NCBI RefSeq assembly: GCF_030408775.1
Contig: NZ_CP047210.1
Span: 62,001 to 126,000, forward strand
Source of the DNA: Corynebacterium fournieri
GTDB lineage: Bacteria > Actinomycetota > Actinomycetes > Mycobacteriales > Mycobacteriaceae
Length of the DNA stretch: 64,000 bases
Direction of reading: 5' to 3'
A model generated the notes under the pieces. That model saw only the letters and a program-made list of their open reading frames with translations, had not been told where the DNA came from and did no database searches. This document shows positions 16,772-26,315 of the stretch, in pieces. Made by a program: the position numbers and the translations under genes. How positions within the stretch are numbered: position 1 is the first letter of the stretch; every line of letters begins with the position of its first letter.

Positions 16772-17704
16772 ATGGAAACCCACTTCGACGACCCAGCTAT
16801 CGCCATGGCGCACAGATCCGCCGTGCGCTCCATCGAGCGGGTTGTCACGGAAACGGCTGAACCCACCGAGGACGCCGCCAGCAGGATCCTCGAGCAGCTG
16901 CAGGACCCGAAAACGCTGGTCATTACCGGCGCGGGCATCTCCACCGATTCGGGGATTCCCGACTACCGCAGCAAAAACGGCCGCCTGACCAAGGGCCGGC
17001 CGATGACGTTCCAGGAGTTCGCGCACTCCCCGGCGCAGGTGCACCGCTACTGGGCCCGCGCCTTCGTGGGCACCCGCTTCATGCTGACCGCGCGCCCGAA
17101 CCGCGCCCACTTCGCCTTGGTGGAGCTCGAGCGGGCCGGCCTGTTGCGCGGCATTGTCACCCAAAACGTGGACGGGTTGCACGCCAAGGCCGGCTCCGAG
17201 CACGTCATTGCGCTGCACGGCGACATGGAGCACGTGGTCTGCCTCGACTGCAAGGCCCTGCACGAGCGTTCGCTTATCGACGCCCTCCTCACGGCCGCCA
17301 ACCCCACCTTCTTCGAGTCCGTCCAGGTGGAAGGCTCCATGCTCAACCCGGACGGCGACGTGGAGCTCAGCGACCGCGACGTGTCCCGCTTCCGCATGAT
17401 CGCCTGCCCGAACTGTCACAGCAGCCGCCTCAAGCCGCATGTGGTGTATTTCGGAGAAGGGGTGCCTACAGAACGCAGACAAGCGGCTGAGCAGTGGCTG
17501 GCGGATTCCACCGGCGTGATCGCGATTGGCACCTCGTTGGCGGTGATGAGCGGCTACAAGTTCATCCTGGACGCGAAAAAGCAGGGCAAACCCACCGCCG
17601 TGATCAACGGCGGGCCCGGGCGCGCGGACGCCAAAGTGGACACGCTGTGGCGAGTAAACATCGGCGACGCGCTCGATGAGATCCTGGACGGGCTCGACCT
17701 GTGA
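16772..17704 (+). CDS. Sirtuin NAD-dependent protein deacylase
   Basis: 310 aa. Sirtuin motifs in order: GAGISTDSGIPDYR, TQNVDGLHAKAG, catalytic His in ALHGDMEHVVC, a zinc site made of CLDC and CPNC, KPHVVYFGEGVP, and GTSLAVMSGY. It removes acyl groups from lysines using NAD in the cytoplasm. About 45 extra N-terminal residues precede the core. The ATG at 16772 is about 9 nt downstream of TACACT (16757-16762). Its stop overlaps the next GTG by 4 bp, coupling it to a GT87 mannosyltransferase gene. Confidence 0.9.
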   Translation: METHFDDPAIAMAHRSAVRSIERVVTETAEPTEDAASRILEQLQDPKTLVITGAGISTDSGIPDYRSKNGRLTKGRPMTFQEFAHSPAQVHRYWARAFVGTRFMLTARPNRAHFALVELERAGLLRGIVTQNVDGLHAKAGSEHVIALHGDMEHVVCLDCKALHERSLIDALLTAANPTFFESVQVEGSMLNPDGDVELSDRDVSRFRMIACPNCHSSRLKPHVVYFGEGVPTERRQAAEQWLADSTGVIAIGTSLAVMSGYKFILDAKKQGKPTAVINGGPGRADAKVDTLWRVNIGDALDEILDGLDL

Positions 17705-18768
17705 TCGGACTGATCCTGCTGCTCGCCTTCGCGGTGTGGCGCTACATCGACACCGGCCTGCCGAATGCTTTTACCGCCGATTTTCCCAGCGACCTGAAGG
17801 TTTACCTGCTGGGCGGGCAGAAGGTCGCGGCTGACCAGCCCCTCTACGAAAGTGACCTGCTGCCCGGCCTGCCGTTTACCTACCCGCCGTTCGCCGGCGT
17901 GGTGTTTTCCTGGTTTACCGAAAGCACCGCGCTTGGTATCGCGTGGAAAATTTTATCTGTGCTGGTGCTGCTGTTGGTGGTGCGTGCGTCTACAAGCAAA
18001 CACGCCGTCTTGCTTACCGCGGTGTTCGTGCTGTGCCTGTCGCCTGTGCAGGGAACGCTGTACTTCGGGCAGATCAACCTGCTGCTGGTGGGCCTGGTGT
18101 GCCTGGATTTCCTGCCACGCAACAAACTGCCCGGCATTGGCGTGGGGCTCGCGGCGGGCCTGAAGCTCACGCCGGCGTTCTTCCTGCTCCTGCTTGTGCA
18201 GCAGCGCCGGTGGGGTGCCGTTTGCATTGCCGCGCTGACGTTCCTGTGCACCGTGGCCACCGGGTTTTCGGAGGTGGTGGACGCGAAGAGTTTCTGGACT
18301 GATGCCATGTTCGCCACCACCCGCATCGGCACCGACGACAACCCGGGGGCGCAGTCCATCCGCCAAGTGCTCGCCCGCGCCGGGGTGGACTCGCCGGTGC
18401 TGTGGCTCGCGCTCGTCGCCGCGGTGACTGCCCTTGCGCTTTTTGCTTCTCGACGAGCTCCCGCACCCCTGGCCATCTCGTTCATCGGCATGACGTCCTG
18501 CCTGGTCAGCCCGTTTTCCTGGTACCACCACTGGGTGTGGGTCGTGCCCATGCTGGTGTGGGTGTACAACCGCTGGGGCCCGCTGGTGCTGGCGCTGTTT
18601 ATGGTGCCGTTTGCGTCGGTGAACCTGTTTTACGTGCCGGACGTGCTATTTATACCCGTTCCAGTCGGCTTCATGCTCTGGTACAGCCTATACTCAGGCT
18701 ATGCGCATCCGTCTTCTCGCCGCCGCTCCAATAGCAGCTCTGACACTCGCCCCGTTCGCCGCCGCTGA
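17701..18768 (+). CDS. GT87 family polyprenyl-phosphate-mannose type mannosyltransferase
   Basis: 355 aa of about ten membrane helices. The GT87 (DUF2029) pattern is visible: an early Asp-rich exoplasmic loop (FTADFPSDLKVYLLGGQ), PFTYPPFAGVVFSW, GQINLLLVGLVCLDF, GVGLAAGLKLTPAFFLLLL, and SPFSWYHHWVWVVPML near the C-terminus. Such enzymes (PimE, MptC types) add mannose from polyprenyl-phosphate mannose to lipomannan or PIM outside the membrane. GTG start overlaps the sirtuin stop. Its last 68 bp overlap the next gene, which has its own -10 box inside this gene. Confidence 0.8.
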   Translation: MIGLILLLAFAVWRYIDTGLPNAFTADFPSDLKVYLLGGQKVAADQPLYESDLLPGLPFTYPPFAGVVFSWFTESTALGIAWKILSVLVLLLVVRASTSKHAVLLTAVFVLCLSPVQGTLYFGQINLLLVGLVCLDFLPRNKLPGIGVGLAAGLKLTPAFFLLLLVQQRRWGAVCIAALTFLCTVATGFSEVVDAKSFWTDAMFATTRIGTDDNPGAQSIRQVLARAGVDSPVLWLALVAAVTALALFASRRAPAPLAISFIGMTSCLVSPFSWYHHWVWVVPMLVWVYNRWGPLVLALFMVPFASVNLFYVPDVLFIPVPVGFMLWYSLYSGYAHPSSRRRSNSSSDTRPVRRR

Positions 18769-19564
18769 CCCGGCACCCGTCACCGGCGTGGAGCTGAACC
18801 AGCCCGCCGGCCAGGTCGTCGCCGTCGAAGCGAAATTCAATCTCACCTCCGACCAAGACACCGCCATGCGCGAACTGCGCAAGCTGCGCGGCGACATGTG
18901 GGACCGCAACGTGGCCTTTGACGGGATGACCCTGCGCCAGGCCGCGGCAAAGCAAGGGCTGAAGACCCGCCAGGCCTACGTGGACGCCGCCCAGTACGAT
19001 GCCGGCCTGTCCCGCGTCGCCCTCCAGCGCGGCGCCGAGGCGACGCAGTTCTTCCGCCACGAGCGCCCGTACAACGCCACCTGCACCGCCAACTGCGGCG
19101 ACACGGGGACCGCGACCTACAAGGGCAAGGCCGGAGCAGGGGAGAACCTGCACTCCGCAGCCAACATGGGCAAGGCGATGCAAGACTGGGGCTACGGCGA
19201 GGTCAACGACCTGGTCCGCGCCAACGGCCACTTCAACACCGGCAACGGACACCTGCACAACCTGCTCGACCCGCAGCTGAAGCGCTACGGCTTCGCCAGC
19301 GTGGTCACCGCGGAAGGCGAGGCGAGCGTGACGGCAGCCGGCTGGACCACCGCCGGTTCCGAGCGCATCGAGGGTGAGCAGAACACCGTGCTGCACCGTC
19401 CCGCCAATGGCAGGGAAACGCCCAACACCACCCCGAAGAAGCTGGTTTTCGGCGGGTCTTCCCCGCGGGACATTGTCGCCATCATCACCGCCGTGCTGAC
19501 GGTGTTGTCGGTGCTGTCGGCGCTGTATAAGTTCGTCGAACCCTTGATTAATCAGGCACGCTAG
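18701..19564 (+). CDS. Secreted CAP (SCP/PR-1) domain protein with C-terminal helix
   Basis: 287 aa. Signal peptide MRIRLLAAAPIAALTLAPFAAA, then a CAP-like domain: R-x-A-x-H-type context replaced by HERPYNATCTANCG, AGAGENLHSAA, GHFNTGNGHLHNLLDPQLKRYGF. A C-terminal hydrophobic helix (IVAIITAVLTVLSVLSALYKFV) suggests membrane tethering. Function in corynebacteria is unknown. The start is fixed by TATACT (18689-18694) 6 nt before the ATG, although this lies inside the GT87 gene. Its end overlaps the convergent lipoprotein gene by 17 bp. Confidence 0.78.
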   Translation: MRIRLLAAAPIAALTLAPFAAADPAPVTGVELNQPAGQVVAVEAKFNLTSDQDTAMRELRKLRGDMWDRNVAFDGMTLRQAAAKQGLKTRQAYVDAAQYDAGLSRVALQRGAEATQFFRHERPYNATCTANCGDTGTATYKGKAGAGENLHSAANMGKAMQDWGYGEVNDLVRANGHFNTGNGHLHNLLDPQLKRYGFASVVTAEGEASVTAAGWTTAGSERIEGEQNTVLHRPANGRETPNTTPKKLVFGGSSPRDIVAIITAVLTVLSVLSALYKFVEPLINQAR

Positions 19565-20303
19565 ATTCGAGCAGCTTCGCCACCTGGTCGAGCGCGTCGA
19601 TCGTGTCGTCGTAGCTGCCGTCTGCCGAGCGTGCGCCGATGGACACACCGTAACCGTCGAACCAGCCGAACTGCCGGGTGTGCCAGGCGCCGTCCTCCTC
19701 GTTGTCGGACCAGCCGCCCTTGAACGGCACGTGCTGGAGCTGGCCCAGCCCGTAGGACTGGTCCTCGGCGATGTGGTGCATGTCCGCAATGGTCGGGTCG
19801 TCCTCGTCTAGCTGGCTGAGGTAGTAGGCGTACTTGGCCTGCTCGGCGAACGACCACTCCGTCATGCCGAACGCGCCCTGCGCCTCCACGTGGGCGCCGG
19901 ACTTGGCAATTTCTTCCTCGACCTTTTCCGCGGCCTGAGCGTCGCTGCCCATGCAGTCCCACAGGGCGCGTGCGGAGTCGTTGTCGGACCACTCCACGGA
20001 CGCTTCGGTGAGGTCGTCAATGTATTCCTCGCCGTACTCGCAGTGCGCGGCCGCGGCCCGGGCGATGGGGATCTTGATGGTGGACCACGCCGGAAGCACG
20101 TCCAAGGACCCGGCTCGGGTCGTGGCGGAGCCGTCGTAAAGCGCGACGCCCACCTCGGTGTCCGTGTCCTTTTCAACAGCCGCCACCGCCTCGTCGAGGC
20201 CCGCGAAGGGAGTGGTCGTCGTGGGGGTCTCCAGGGGCGGCTCGGGGGAATCGGTGGCGCAGCCCGCCAACAGCAGCACACACAGCCAAGCGGCGCGCTT
20301 CAT
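19548..20303 (-). CDS. Lipoprotein serine hydrolase of the class A beta-lactamase / PBP-like fold
   Basis: 251 aa. Lipobox LLAGCATD gives a diacylglyceryl-Cys at residue 14 or so. The hydrolase domain has the three active-site motifs of serine beta-lactamases and DD-peptidases: S-T-I-K in AWSTIKIPIA, SDN in WSDNDSA, and KGG in PFKGGWS. The omega-loop Glu of class A beta-lactamases is not evident, so true beta-lactamase activity is doubtful; a peptidoglycan-related hydrolase is as likely. It begins directly after the ROK regulator gene (0 bp gap), so it is likely co-transcribed with and linked to that regulator. Confidence 0.75.
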   Translation of the reverse strand: MKRAAWLCVLLLAGCATDSPEPPLETPTTTTPFAGLDEAVAAVEKDTDTEVGVALYDGSATTRAGSLDVLPAWSTIKIPIARAAAAHCEYGEEYIDDLTEASVEWSDNDSARALWDCMGSDAQAAEKVEEEIAKSGAHVEAQGAFGMTEWSFAEQAKYAYYLSQLDEDDPTIADMHHIAEDQSYGLGQLQHVPFKGGWSDNEEDGAWHTRQFGWFDGYGVSIGARSADGSYDDTIDALDQVAKLLESSVPD

Positions 20304-21359
20304 CTATTTCCCCGCCACCTTCAGCGGCTCACGCAGCACGAAATCGAGTGCCACGGCGCGGGCGATGTCGCGCACCACCTCGGGGTGGGAGGGGATCACG
20401 CGCAACGCCGGGGTGCTTTCCGTCTCGGAGCGCACGGTGCGCGCGAAGGGGCCGCTGGCCAGGGGGTCGTCGATAAATGCGCTGCCCGCGACCACCACGG
20501 TTGCCGGCGCGTGGGAGGTGCACAGCTCGGCCACCAGCGAGCCGAGCCCCCGCGCGCGGCGGTCCAGCGCGTAGCGGGTGTCCTCGCGCGAATCCGTCAC
20601 CGCGTCCTTCAAGGTGCGGATCTCGGGCACACCGATGGCGTCGATCAGCCCCCGGGTGGTCAGCTCGCCCTGCTCCACCTCGATCGGCTCCACGCCTTCC
20701 GGGTGGGAGATGGCGCACGCGATGGAGTCGTCCGCGAACAGCGCCATCACCGACGGGATGTTCAGCGACGGGGTGGACTGCATCTCCGAGCCCACGATCG
20801 CGCTACTGATGGAGGACACCTCCACCGGCACCGAGAACTGCTCGCGCATCTGCTCGCCGATGTTCACGCCGTCCCACCCCAGGTTCGGCGCGAACACTGT
20901 GCCGCCTTTGCGCACGCTGCCGGAGGTGGTCACGCCGACGGTGCGCAGGGGGCGCTCCACTTTGGTGGTCAGCTTGTTCAGCTGCGCCATGATGGACTGG
21001 ATGAAGTCGTCCTCGCTGACGTTGCTGACCGTGATGTCCATGTCGCGGGAAATGAGGGTGCGGCCCTTCAGGTCGAACAGGGCCACGTAGGTGGATTCGG
21101 TGCCCACGGACACACCGGCGTGCACCCCGGGGGTCTCCGCCAGCTCCAGCGGGATGGTCGGGCGGCCGCGCCCCTTGGACTGGGTCAGGTCGTTGCGCTC
21201 CGTGACGTAACCGGCGTCCACCAGAGAAGCGATGGCGCGGGTCACCGTCGGCTGCGACAGCCCGGTCTCCTTGACAAGGTCGCTTCTCGACGTCGTCTCG
21301 TACAACCGAATCAGGTGCAGGCATTTCGCTGCTGGTGTGCGCGGACGTGAGAAAATCAT
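20304..21359 (-). CDS. ROK family transcriptional regulator
   Basis: 351 aa. N-terminal winged helix (TSRSDLVKETGLSQPTVTRAIASLVDAGYV, here split by helices) followed by a ROK-fold sugar-kinase-like body (GVHAGVSVGTESTYVALFDLKGRTL, VGVTTSGSVRKGG, APNLGWDGVNI). The Cys-rich ROK zinc signature of sugar kinases is not seen, so it probably senses rather than phosphorylates a ligand. ATG at 21359 is preferred; TAAATA at complement 21368-21373 lies about 8 nt before it. It is divergent from the DUF885 peptidase. Confidence 0.8.
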   Translation of the reverse strand: MIFSRPRTPAAKCLHLIRLYETTSRSDLVKETGLSQPTVTRAIASLVDAGYVTERNDLTQSKGRGRPTIPLELAETPGVHAGVSVGTESTYVALFDLKGRTLISRDMDITVSNVSEDDFIQSIMAQLNKLTTKVERPLRTVGVTTSGSVRKGGTVFAPNLGWDGVNIGEQMREQFSVPVEVSSISSAIVGSEMQSTPSLNIPSVMALFADDSIACAISHPEGVEPIEVEQGELTTRGLIDAIGVPEIRTLKDAVTDSREDTRYALDRRARGLGSLVAELCTSHAPATVVVAGSAFIDDPLASGPFARTVRSETESTPALRVIPSHPEVVRDIARAVALDFVLREPLKVAGK

Positions 21360-21390
21360 GATGAATATATTTACTCGCTGAACGCTCAGA

Positions 21391-21418
21391 TTGTCCATTT
21401 GGCCAGCTCGGATACAAT
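21391..21418 (+). promoter_or_regulatory. Promoter of the DUF885 peptidase gene
   Basis: TTGTCC (21391-21396), 16 bp, TACAAT (21413-21418). The -10 ends 8 nt before the ATG at 21427, so the mRNA is probably leaderless. Confidence 0.65.
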
Positions 21419-21426
21419 CGCTCGGC

Positions 21427-23061
21427 ATGACCAAGCGCGAGCCGTCCCTGTTGGACGCCACATGTGAGGACTTTGTCTATGACCTGGCCGAAATCAGCCC
21501 TACCCTGGCCACCCAGATCGGCGTAGACGGCCACGACGGGGAGCTGCAGGACTTCTCCCCGGAGTACTGGGGGCGCCTGGCGGACAGGATGCGCGACCTT
21601 GTCGCGGACGTGGACGCACTCAACGACTGCACCGACGCGTCCGACGACGAGGACGACTTCGACGACGTGGACAACCTCACCGCCGCCATCCTGCGCGACC
21701 GGATGAGCGCGGAACTGGAGTTCCACCACCGCGGCGAGCTGCTGTGCCGGCTGAACAACATCGACTCGCCGGTCCAGACCATCCGTGACTCTTTTGCGCT
21801 CATGCCGAAGGTGACGCAGGAGGATTTGGACAACATCGCCTCGCGCATGTCGCGCATCCCGAACGCCTTGGCGGGCTACCGCGAGTCTTTGACCGAAGCG
21901 GCGGGCAGCGGCGACGTGGCGTCGCATAGGCAGATCGACGCGGTGATCAACCAGTGCGAGCTGCTGGGCGACACCGAGTCCCAGCTCGACCATCTAGGCC
22001 TTAACCCGGATTCGCACGTGGTGGGCCACGCCAAGGAAGCGTTTTTGGAGATGGCGGACTGGCTGTCCACCGAGCTGTCGCCCCAGGCCTCCCACAACGA
22101 CAGCGTTGGCCGCGAGCGCTACCAGCTGTTCGCCGAGTTCTTCCACGGCCGCGAGGTGGACCTGGACGCCGGTTACGAGTGGGCGCAGGAGGAGCTGGCG
22201 CGGACTGTGGAGGAGCAGCGCGCCATCGCCCGCCAGCTCTACGGGGACGTCTCCGTGGCGGGGGCGTACCGCAACCTGGACCAGGACGAGCGCTACATCC
22301 TGCGCGGCACCGACGCGCTGCTCGAGTGGATGGCCGGCATCAACGAACAAGCCGCCGAAGCGTTCCCCGTGCCGGAGGGCCTGCACCAGGTGCAGTGCGG
22401 CATCGACTACGCCGGCTCCGGCGGCATCTTCTACACCCCGCCGAGCGACGACATGCTCCGCCCCGGCACCATGTGGTGGTCTGTGCCGGAGGGCCAGGAG
22501 ACCTTCCACACCTGGCAGGAGCTGGCCACCGTCTTCCACGAGGGCGTGCCGGGCCACCACCTGCAACACGGCTACGCCCTGCTCAACCGCAACGAGCTGA
22601 ACCTGTGGCGCCGCTCCGTGTGCTGGAATTCCGCCCACGGCGAGGGCTGGGCCCTCTACGCCGAGCACCTGATGGAGGACCACGGCTTCTTCGAGGACCC
22701 GGGCTACCGCATGGGACTGCTGGACTCCAGGCGCCTCCGGCTCGCCCGCGTGATGGTGGACATCGGCGTCCACCTGGGCAAGTGCACCCCGGAGGGCACC
22801 GGCACCTGGGATGCCCAGTACGCCAAGGCCTTCCTGCGCGACAACACCGCCATGCCTGAAGCGAACCTCGCGTTCGAGCTGGACCGCTACATGGGCTGGC
22901 CGGGCCAGGCGCCGTCTTACGCGCTGGGCTACAAGGATTGGGTGGATCTGCGCCGGCAGGCGCTCGCCCAGGGCATGAGCGAACACGAGTTCCACGTCAA
23001 GGCCCTGAAGTTGGGCTCAATGCCCATGGACATGCTCACCCACGAGGTGTTAAACCACTGA
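21427..23061 (+). CDS. DUF885 family zinc metallopeptidase-like protein
   Basis: 544 aa without signal peptide. The DUF885 marks are HEGVPGHHLQ (about residue 371, an HExxH-like zinc site of the form HExxPGHH) and a downstream Glu in AHGEGWALYAE, followed by GLLDSRRLRLARVMVDIGVH. Characterised relatives are few; a cytoplasmic peptidase is the usual guess. It begins from a leaderless promoter divergent to a ROK regulator, and its end overlaps the AbrB-family gene by 26 bp. Confidence 0.82.
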   Translation: MTKREPSLLDATCEDFVYDLAEISPTLATQIGVDGHDGELQDFSPEYWGRLADRMRDLVADVDALNDCTDASDDEDDFDDVDNLTAAILRDRMSAELEFHHRGELLCRLNNIDSPVQTIRDSFALMPKVTQEDLDNIASRMSRIPNALAGYRESLTEAAGSGDVASHRQIDAVINQCELLGDTESQLDHLGLNPDSHVVGHAKEAFLEMADWLSTELSPQASHNDSVGRERYQLFAEFFHGREVDLDAGYEWAQEELARTVEEQRAIARQLYGDVSVAGAYRNLDQDERYILRGTDALLEWMAGINEQAAEAFPVPEGLHQVQCGIDYAGSGGIFYTPPSDDMLRPGTMWWSVPEGQETFHTWQELATVFHEGVPGHHLQHGYALLNRNELNLWRRSVCWNSAHGEGWALYAEHLMEDHGFFEDPGYRMGLLDSRRLRLARVMVDIGVHLGKCTPEGTGTWDAQYAKAFLRDNTAMPEANLAFELDRYMGWPGQAPSYALGYKDWVDLRRQALAQGMSEHEFHVKALKLGSMPMDMLTHEVLNH

Positions 23062-24034
23062 GGATTTTGGGCAGCCACCCGGCGAACAGGATCACCATGA
23101 TCAGCCGGATTACCTGCAGCGCCACCACCGCCGGGCTGGTGGCCAGCACCAGCACCGTCTCCAGCGCGCCGGGGCTGGTGGCCAGGTAGCCCTCGTAGAA
23201 GCTCAGCCCCAGCCACTTGGCCATGAGCCAGCCCATGCCGGCGCAGGCGAGCATCAGCCCGGCGATGTAGGCGAGGGTGGCCGGCAGCAGCCGGGAGAAC
23301 TGCCGCAGCGCCGGCACGGACAACCCGCCGCCGCACATCCACCCGATGGCCAAAAAGCCCACGATGGACAGCAGCCGCGGCGGCACAATCTCCACGTCCA
23401 CACCCGCGCCCACACACACCGTAAGGATCATCGGGCCGAACACCGAGGGGTTCGGCAGCCGGACCAGCCGGCCCACCACCGCGCCGGCGACTATGAGCCC
23501 CGGCACGAGCAACCACATCCACCAGGCGGGGTCCGCGTCGGTGTGGGAGGTGGTGGAAAACTGCGAGGCGACCAGCGGCAAGGACACAGACACGATGAGC
23601 AGGCGCAAATACTGGCTGAGGCTGACATAGCGGATGTCCGCGCCGGCGTCGCGCGCGAGTGCGGGCATGAGCGACGCGCCGCCGGGCAGCAGTGAGAGCA
23701 CGCCCGTTTCGCGTGAAACGCCGTGGTTTGCCAGCACCAGCCCGCCCACAAAGCCCAGTGCGATCACCGAAGCGCTGGCCACCACTCCGGGCAGCAGGTA
23801 GGGCAGCGGGTTCATTCCCACCAGCGGCAGCGCCGCCAGCACGCCCACGGTGCCGCGGGCGAAGGTGAACAGGTGCTCGTTGACGGGCAGGTCCTCCTCC
23901 GTGACCAGCGCCACCGAGCCGGCTCCCAAAATCCCGGCGAGGATCCAGGCGGCCGGCACGTTCAGCCAGGACAACAGTAGGCCCAGCGCCACGGAGAGGG
24001 GAGCAGCGACGAGCCAACGGTTCATGTGGGGCAT
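23036..24034 (-). CDS. AbrB family membrane transporter
   Basis: 332 aa with about ten helices arranged as two similar halves, each opening with a Pro-rich helix (SVALGLLLSWLNVPAAWILAGILGAG and AGAVVGRLVRLPNPSVFGPMILTVCVG) and each containing a Gly-rich S-P-G-G/A-L motif (SLLPGGASLMPALARD; ATSPGALETVLVLA). This is the AbrB/'putative ammonia monooxygenase' membrane family, whose true role is unknown and which is not a monooxygenase. Start is at the ATG at 24034 or 24025. Divergent from a TSUP transporter with starts nearly touching. Confidence 0.8.
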   Translation of the reverse strand: MPHMNRWLVAAPLSVALGLLLSWLNVPAAWILAGILGAGSVALVTEEDLPVNEHLFTFARGTVGVLAALPLVGMNPLPYLLPGVVASASVIALGFVGGLVLANHGVSRETGVLSLLPGGASLMPALARDAGADIRYVSLSQYLRLLIVSVSLPLVASQFSTTSHTDADPAWWMWLLVPGLIVAGAVVGRLVRLPNPSVFGPMILTVCVGAGVDVEIVPPRLLSIVGFLAIGWMCGGGLSVPALRQFSRLLPATLAYIAGLMLACAGMGWLMAKWLGLSFYEGYLATSPGALETVLVLATSPAVVALQVIRLIMVILFAGWLPKILSGLTPRG

Positions 24035-24043
24035 AGTAGTCGC

Positions 24044-24790
24044 GTGCTATTCGTTCTCCTTGTCGCGTCCGCGTTCGCGGGTTGGATCGACGCCGTCATC
24101 GGCGGCGGCGGGCTCGTGCTCATTCCGGTGCTGATGTCGGCCACGTCCATGCCGGTCGCGTCCGTGATAGCCACGAACAAGGTCGCCGCGATCTCCGGCA
24201 CCGCCTCCGCCGCGGCGACCCTCGTGCGCCGGGTCGGGGTGCCCAGGGTGACCTGGGTCTACGCGTTCATCGCGGGGGTCGCCGCCGCGCTCGGCGCCAG
24301 GGCAGTCTCGCTTATCGACGACTCCGTGTCCACCCCCATCATCCTCATCCTCCTGCTCGCGGTGGGGGCCTTTGTCGCGGCCAACCCAACGTTCGGGCAA
24401 GAGGGAAGCGGCGTCTTCTCCGGCAAGCGCCTCGCCCTAGCCGCCGTGGCCGTGGCTGTGATCGGCGGCTACGACGGCTGCTTCGGGCCCGGCACCGGCA
24501 TGTTCCTGATCATGGCGCTGACGGCTATTTTCACCCAGGGGTTCGTGCGTTCGGCTGCCATGGCGAAGGTGATCAATACCGCCACGAACCTCGGCGCGTT
24601 GGTGGTCTTCGGCCTCGGCGGGTTTATCAACTGGCCACTGGCGCTCGGTTTGGCCGTGGCCAACGTGGCCGGCGCGCAGCTGGGTGCGCGGACGGTGCTT
24701 AAGGGCGGCTCCGCGCTGGTGCGCGTGGCGCTGCTCGGGCTCGTGGTCGTGCTGTGCGCGAAGCTGGGGTGGGACCTACTCCAGCACTAG
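24044..24790 (+). CDS. TSUP (TauE/SafE) family transporter
   Basis: 248 aa with about eight hydrophobic helices. The N-terminal AGWIDAVIGGGGLVLIPVLM and the repeated GGYDGCFGPGTGMFLIMAL are the two-fold TSUP motif. Members export sulphite, sulphoacetate or related anions; substrate here is open. GTG at 24044 is preferred over 24026 because CATAGT (24032-24037) ends 6 nt before it, and the longer form would overlap the divergent start. Its end overlaps the amino acid permease gene by 15 bp. Confidence 0.85.
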   Translation: MLFVLLVASAFAGWIDAVIGGGGLVLIPVLMSATSMPVASVIATNKVAAISGTASAAATLVRRVGVPRVTWVYAFIAGVAAALGARAVSLIDDSVSTPIILILLLAVGAFVAANPTFGQEGSGVFSGKRLALAAVAVAVIGGYDGCFGPGTGMFLIMALTAIFTQGFVRSAAMAKVINTATNLGALVVFGLGGFINWPLALGLAVANVAGAQLGARTVLKGGSALVRVALLGLVVVLCAKLGWDLLQH

Positions 24791-26227
24791 CGAGCCGGTA
24801 GCCAGACCGGCAACGGCAACCAACGCGGCGATCAGCACGATTGCCACCACGACGCGCTCGAAGGAGTTGAACAGCTGCTCGCCCTGCCTGCGGCGGTTCC
24901 AGATGTAGGGCACCATGCCCGGCACCACGGCAAGCGCGCCGAGCAGCACGTAGACCAGGTCGGCGGCGTAGATCAACCACAGCGAGTACACGGAGCCGAT
25001 CAGACCGACCAGGAGGTGGATCCGGTTGTCGCGGCGAGAGACAACAGGCCCGGAGTCGTCGAAACGCGTGCCGGCGTGCGGGTGCGTCAGGCCCTTGCCA
25101 CGGATGGTCAGCAGCACCAGGTAGATGGAGGAGAAGATGTAGGGCAGCAGGTACATGATGGTGGCCAGCTGCACCATGGCGTTGTAGGACGCCGCGGAGA
25201 GGAAGAACACCACCACGAAGAACTGGATCGCCAGCGTGGACAGCAGCTGCGCGCGCACCGGCGAGCCGTTTTCGTTGTGGCGGCCCATCGAGCGCGGCAG
25301 CAGGCCGTCCTGCGCCATCATCACGATCGGCTCGGCGCACAGCATCTGCCAGGACACGTACGCGCCCAGCACGGACAGGCAGAGTCCGACGGAGATCAGC
25401 ACGCCGCCCCAGGGGCCAACCACTTCCTCGAGCACCGCGCCCATGGAGTTGTCCGGCAGCGCCGCCAGCTCCTCCTGGCTGAGCACGCCGTAGGAGAGGG
25501 TGGACACGGCCATCAGCAGGCCCAGAACTGACAGGAAGCCGATGATGGTGGCCTTGCCTACGTCGCTGCGCACGCGCGCCTGCTTGGAGTACACGGAGGC
25601 GCCTTCGATGCCGATGAACACCCACACTGTGTACAGCATGATGCCCTTGAGCTGGTCCGCAAACGGCAGGTTGGAGCCCCAGAAATCCATGGTGAAGCGG
25701 TCCCAGGAGAAGCCGAGGAAGGCCACCAGCACGATGAATGCGACGATGGGCACAAGCTTTGCGACGGTCGTGACCGCATTCATCACCGCCGCCTGCTTCA
25801 ACCCGCGAGTGAGCCCGAAGAAGATGAGCCAGCTCAGCGCGGACACGGACAGCGCCAGCACCCAGCGGTTGGAAAAGCCGGGGAAGTAGTAACCCAACGT
25901 ATTAAAGAACAGTGTGGCGTATCCCACCTGGGCCATCACGGAGCCGAGCCAGTAGCCCATGCCGGAGGTGAAGCCGATGAAGTCGCCCAGCCCCGCACGG
26001 ACGTAGGAGTAGACACCGGAGTCCAGGTGGGGCTTTCGCACCGCCAGGATTTGGAAGACGAAGGCGATGGAGAGCATGCCGACGCCCGCGATGGCCCAGC
26101 CGGTGAGCATGGCGCCCGGGCTGGCCACTGATCCGATGTTTTGAGGCAGCGCGAAAATGCCGGACCCGATGGTGGATCCGATAATGAGTGAGACCAAGGT
26201 CCACACAGAGACGGTGCGCTTTGACAT
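24776..26227 (-). CDS. APC family amino acid permease, basic amino acid/polyamine antiporter type
   Basis: 483 aa with 12-13 helices. The N-terminal VSLIIGSTIGSGIFALPQNIG is the substrate-backbone binding helix of APC permeases. GIEGASVYSKQARVRSDVGKATIIGF and SYGVLSQEELAALPDNSMGAVLEEVVG are typical of the ArcD/LysI/AdiC branch (arginine-ornithine or lysine carriers). The substrate cannot be fixed; lysine export-import as for C. glutamicum LysI is a fair guess. Start at MSKRTVS (26227). Confidence 0.82.
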   Translation of the reverse strand: MSKRTVSVWTLVSLIIGSTIGSGIFALPQNIGSVASPGAMLTGWAIAGVGMLSIAFVFQILAVRKPHLDSGVYSYVRAGLGDFIGFTSGMGYWLGSVMAQVGYATLFFNTLGYYFPGFSNRWVLALSVSALSWLIFFGLTRGLKQAAVMNAVTTVAKLVPIVAFIVLVAFLGFSWDRFTMDFWGSNLPFADQLKGIMLYTVWVFIGIEGASVYSKQARVRSDVGKATIIGFLSVLGLLMAVSTLSYGVLSQEELAALPDNSMGAVLEEVVGPWGGVLISVGLCLSVLGAYVSWQMLCAEPIVMMAQDGLLPRSMGRHNENGSPVRAQLLSTLAIQFFVVVFFLSAASYNAMVQLATIMYLLPYIFSSIYLVLLTIRGKGLTHPHAGTRFDDSGPVVSRRDNRIHLLVGLIGSVYSLWLIYAADLVYVLLGALAVVPGMVPYIWNRRRQGEQLFNSFERVVVAIVLIAALVAVAGLATGSLVLE

Positions 26228-26315
26228 GGCGAGTAACACTACATCAGGAGTTGTCTATTACAATCATCAAACGTTCAAAGCCGTATAAACATAAACAACT
26301 GAGGGAAGACCGGAA

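Noticed and set aside
20304-21461. Longer ROK regulator start at 21461
   Set aside because: It would overlap the divergent DUF885 start and its promoter; 21359 fits a -10 box.
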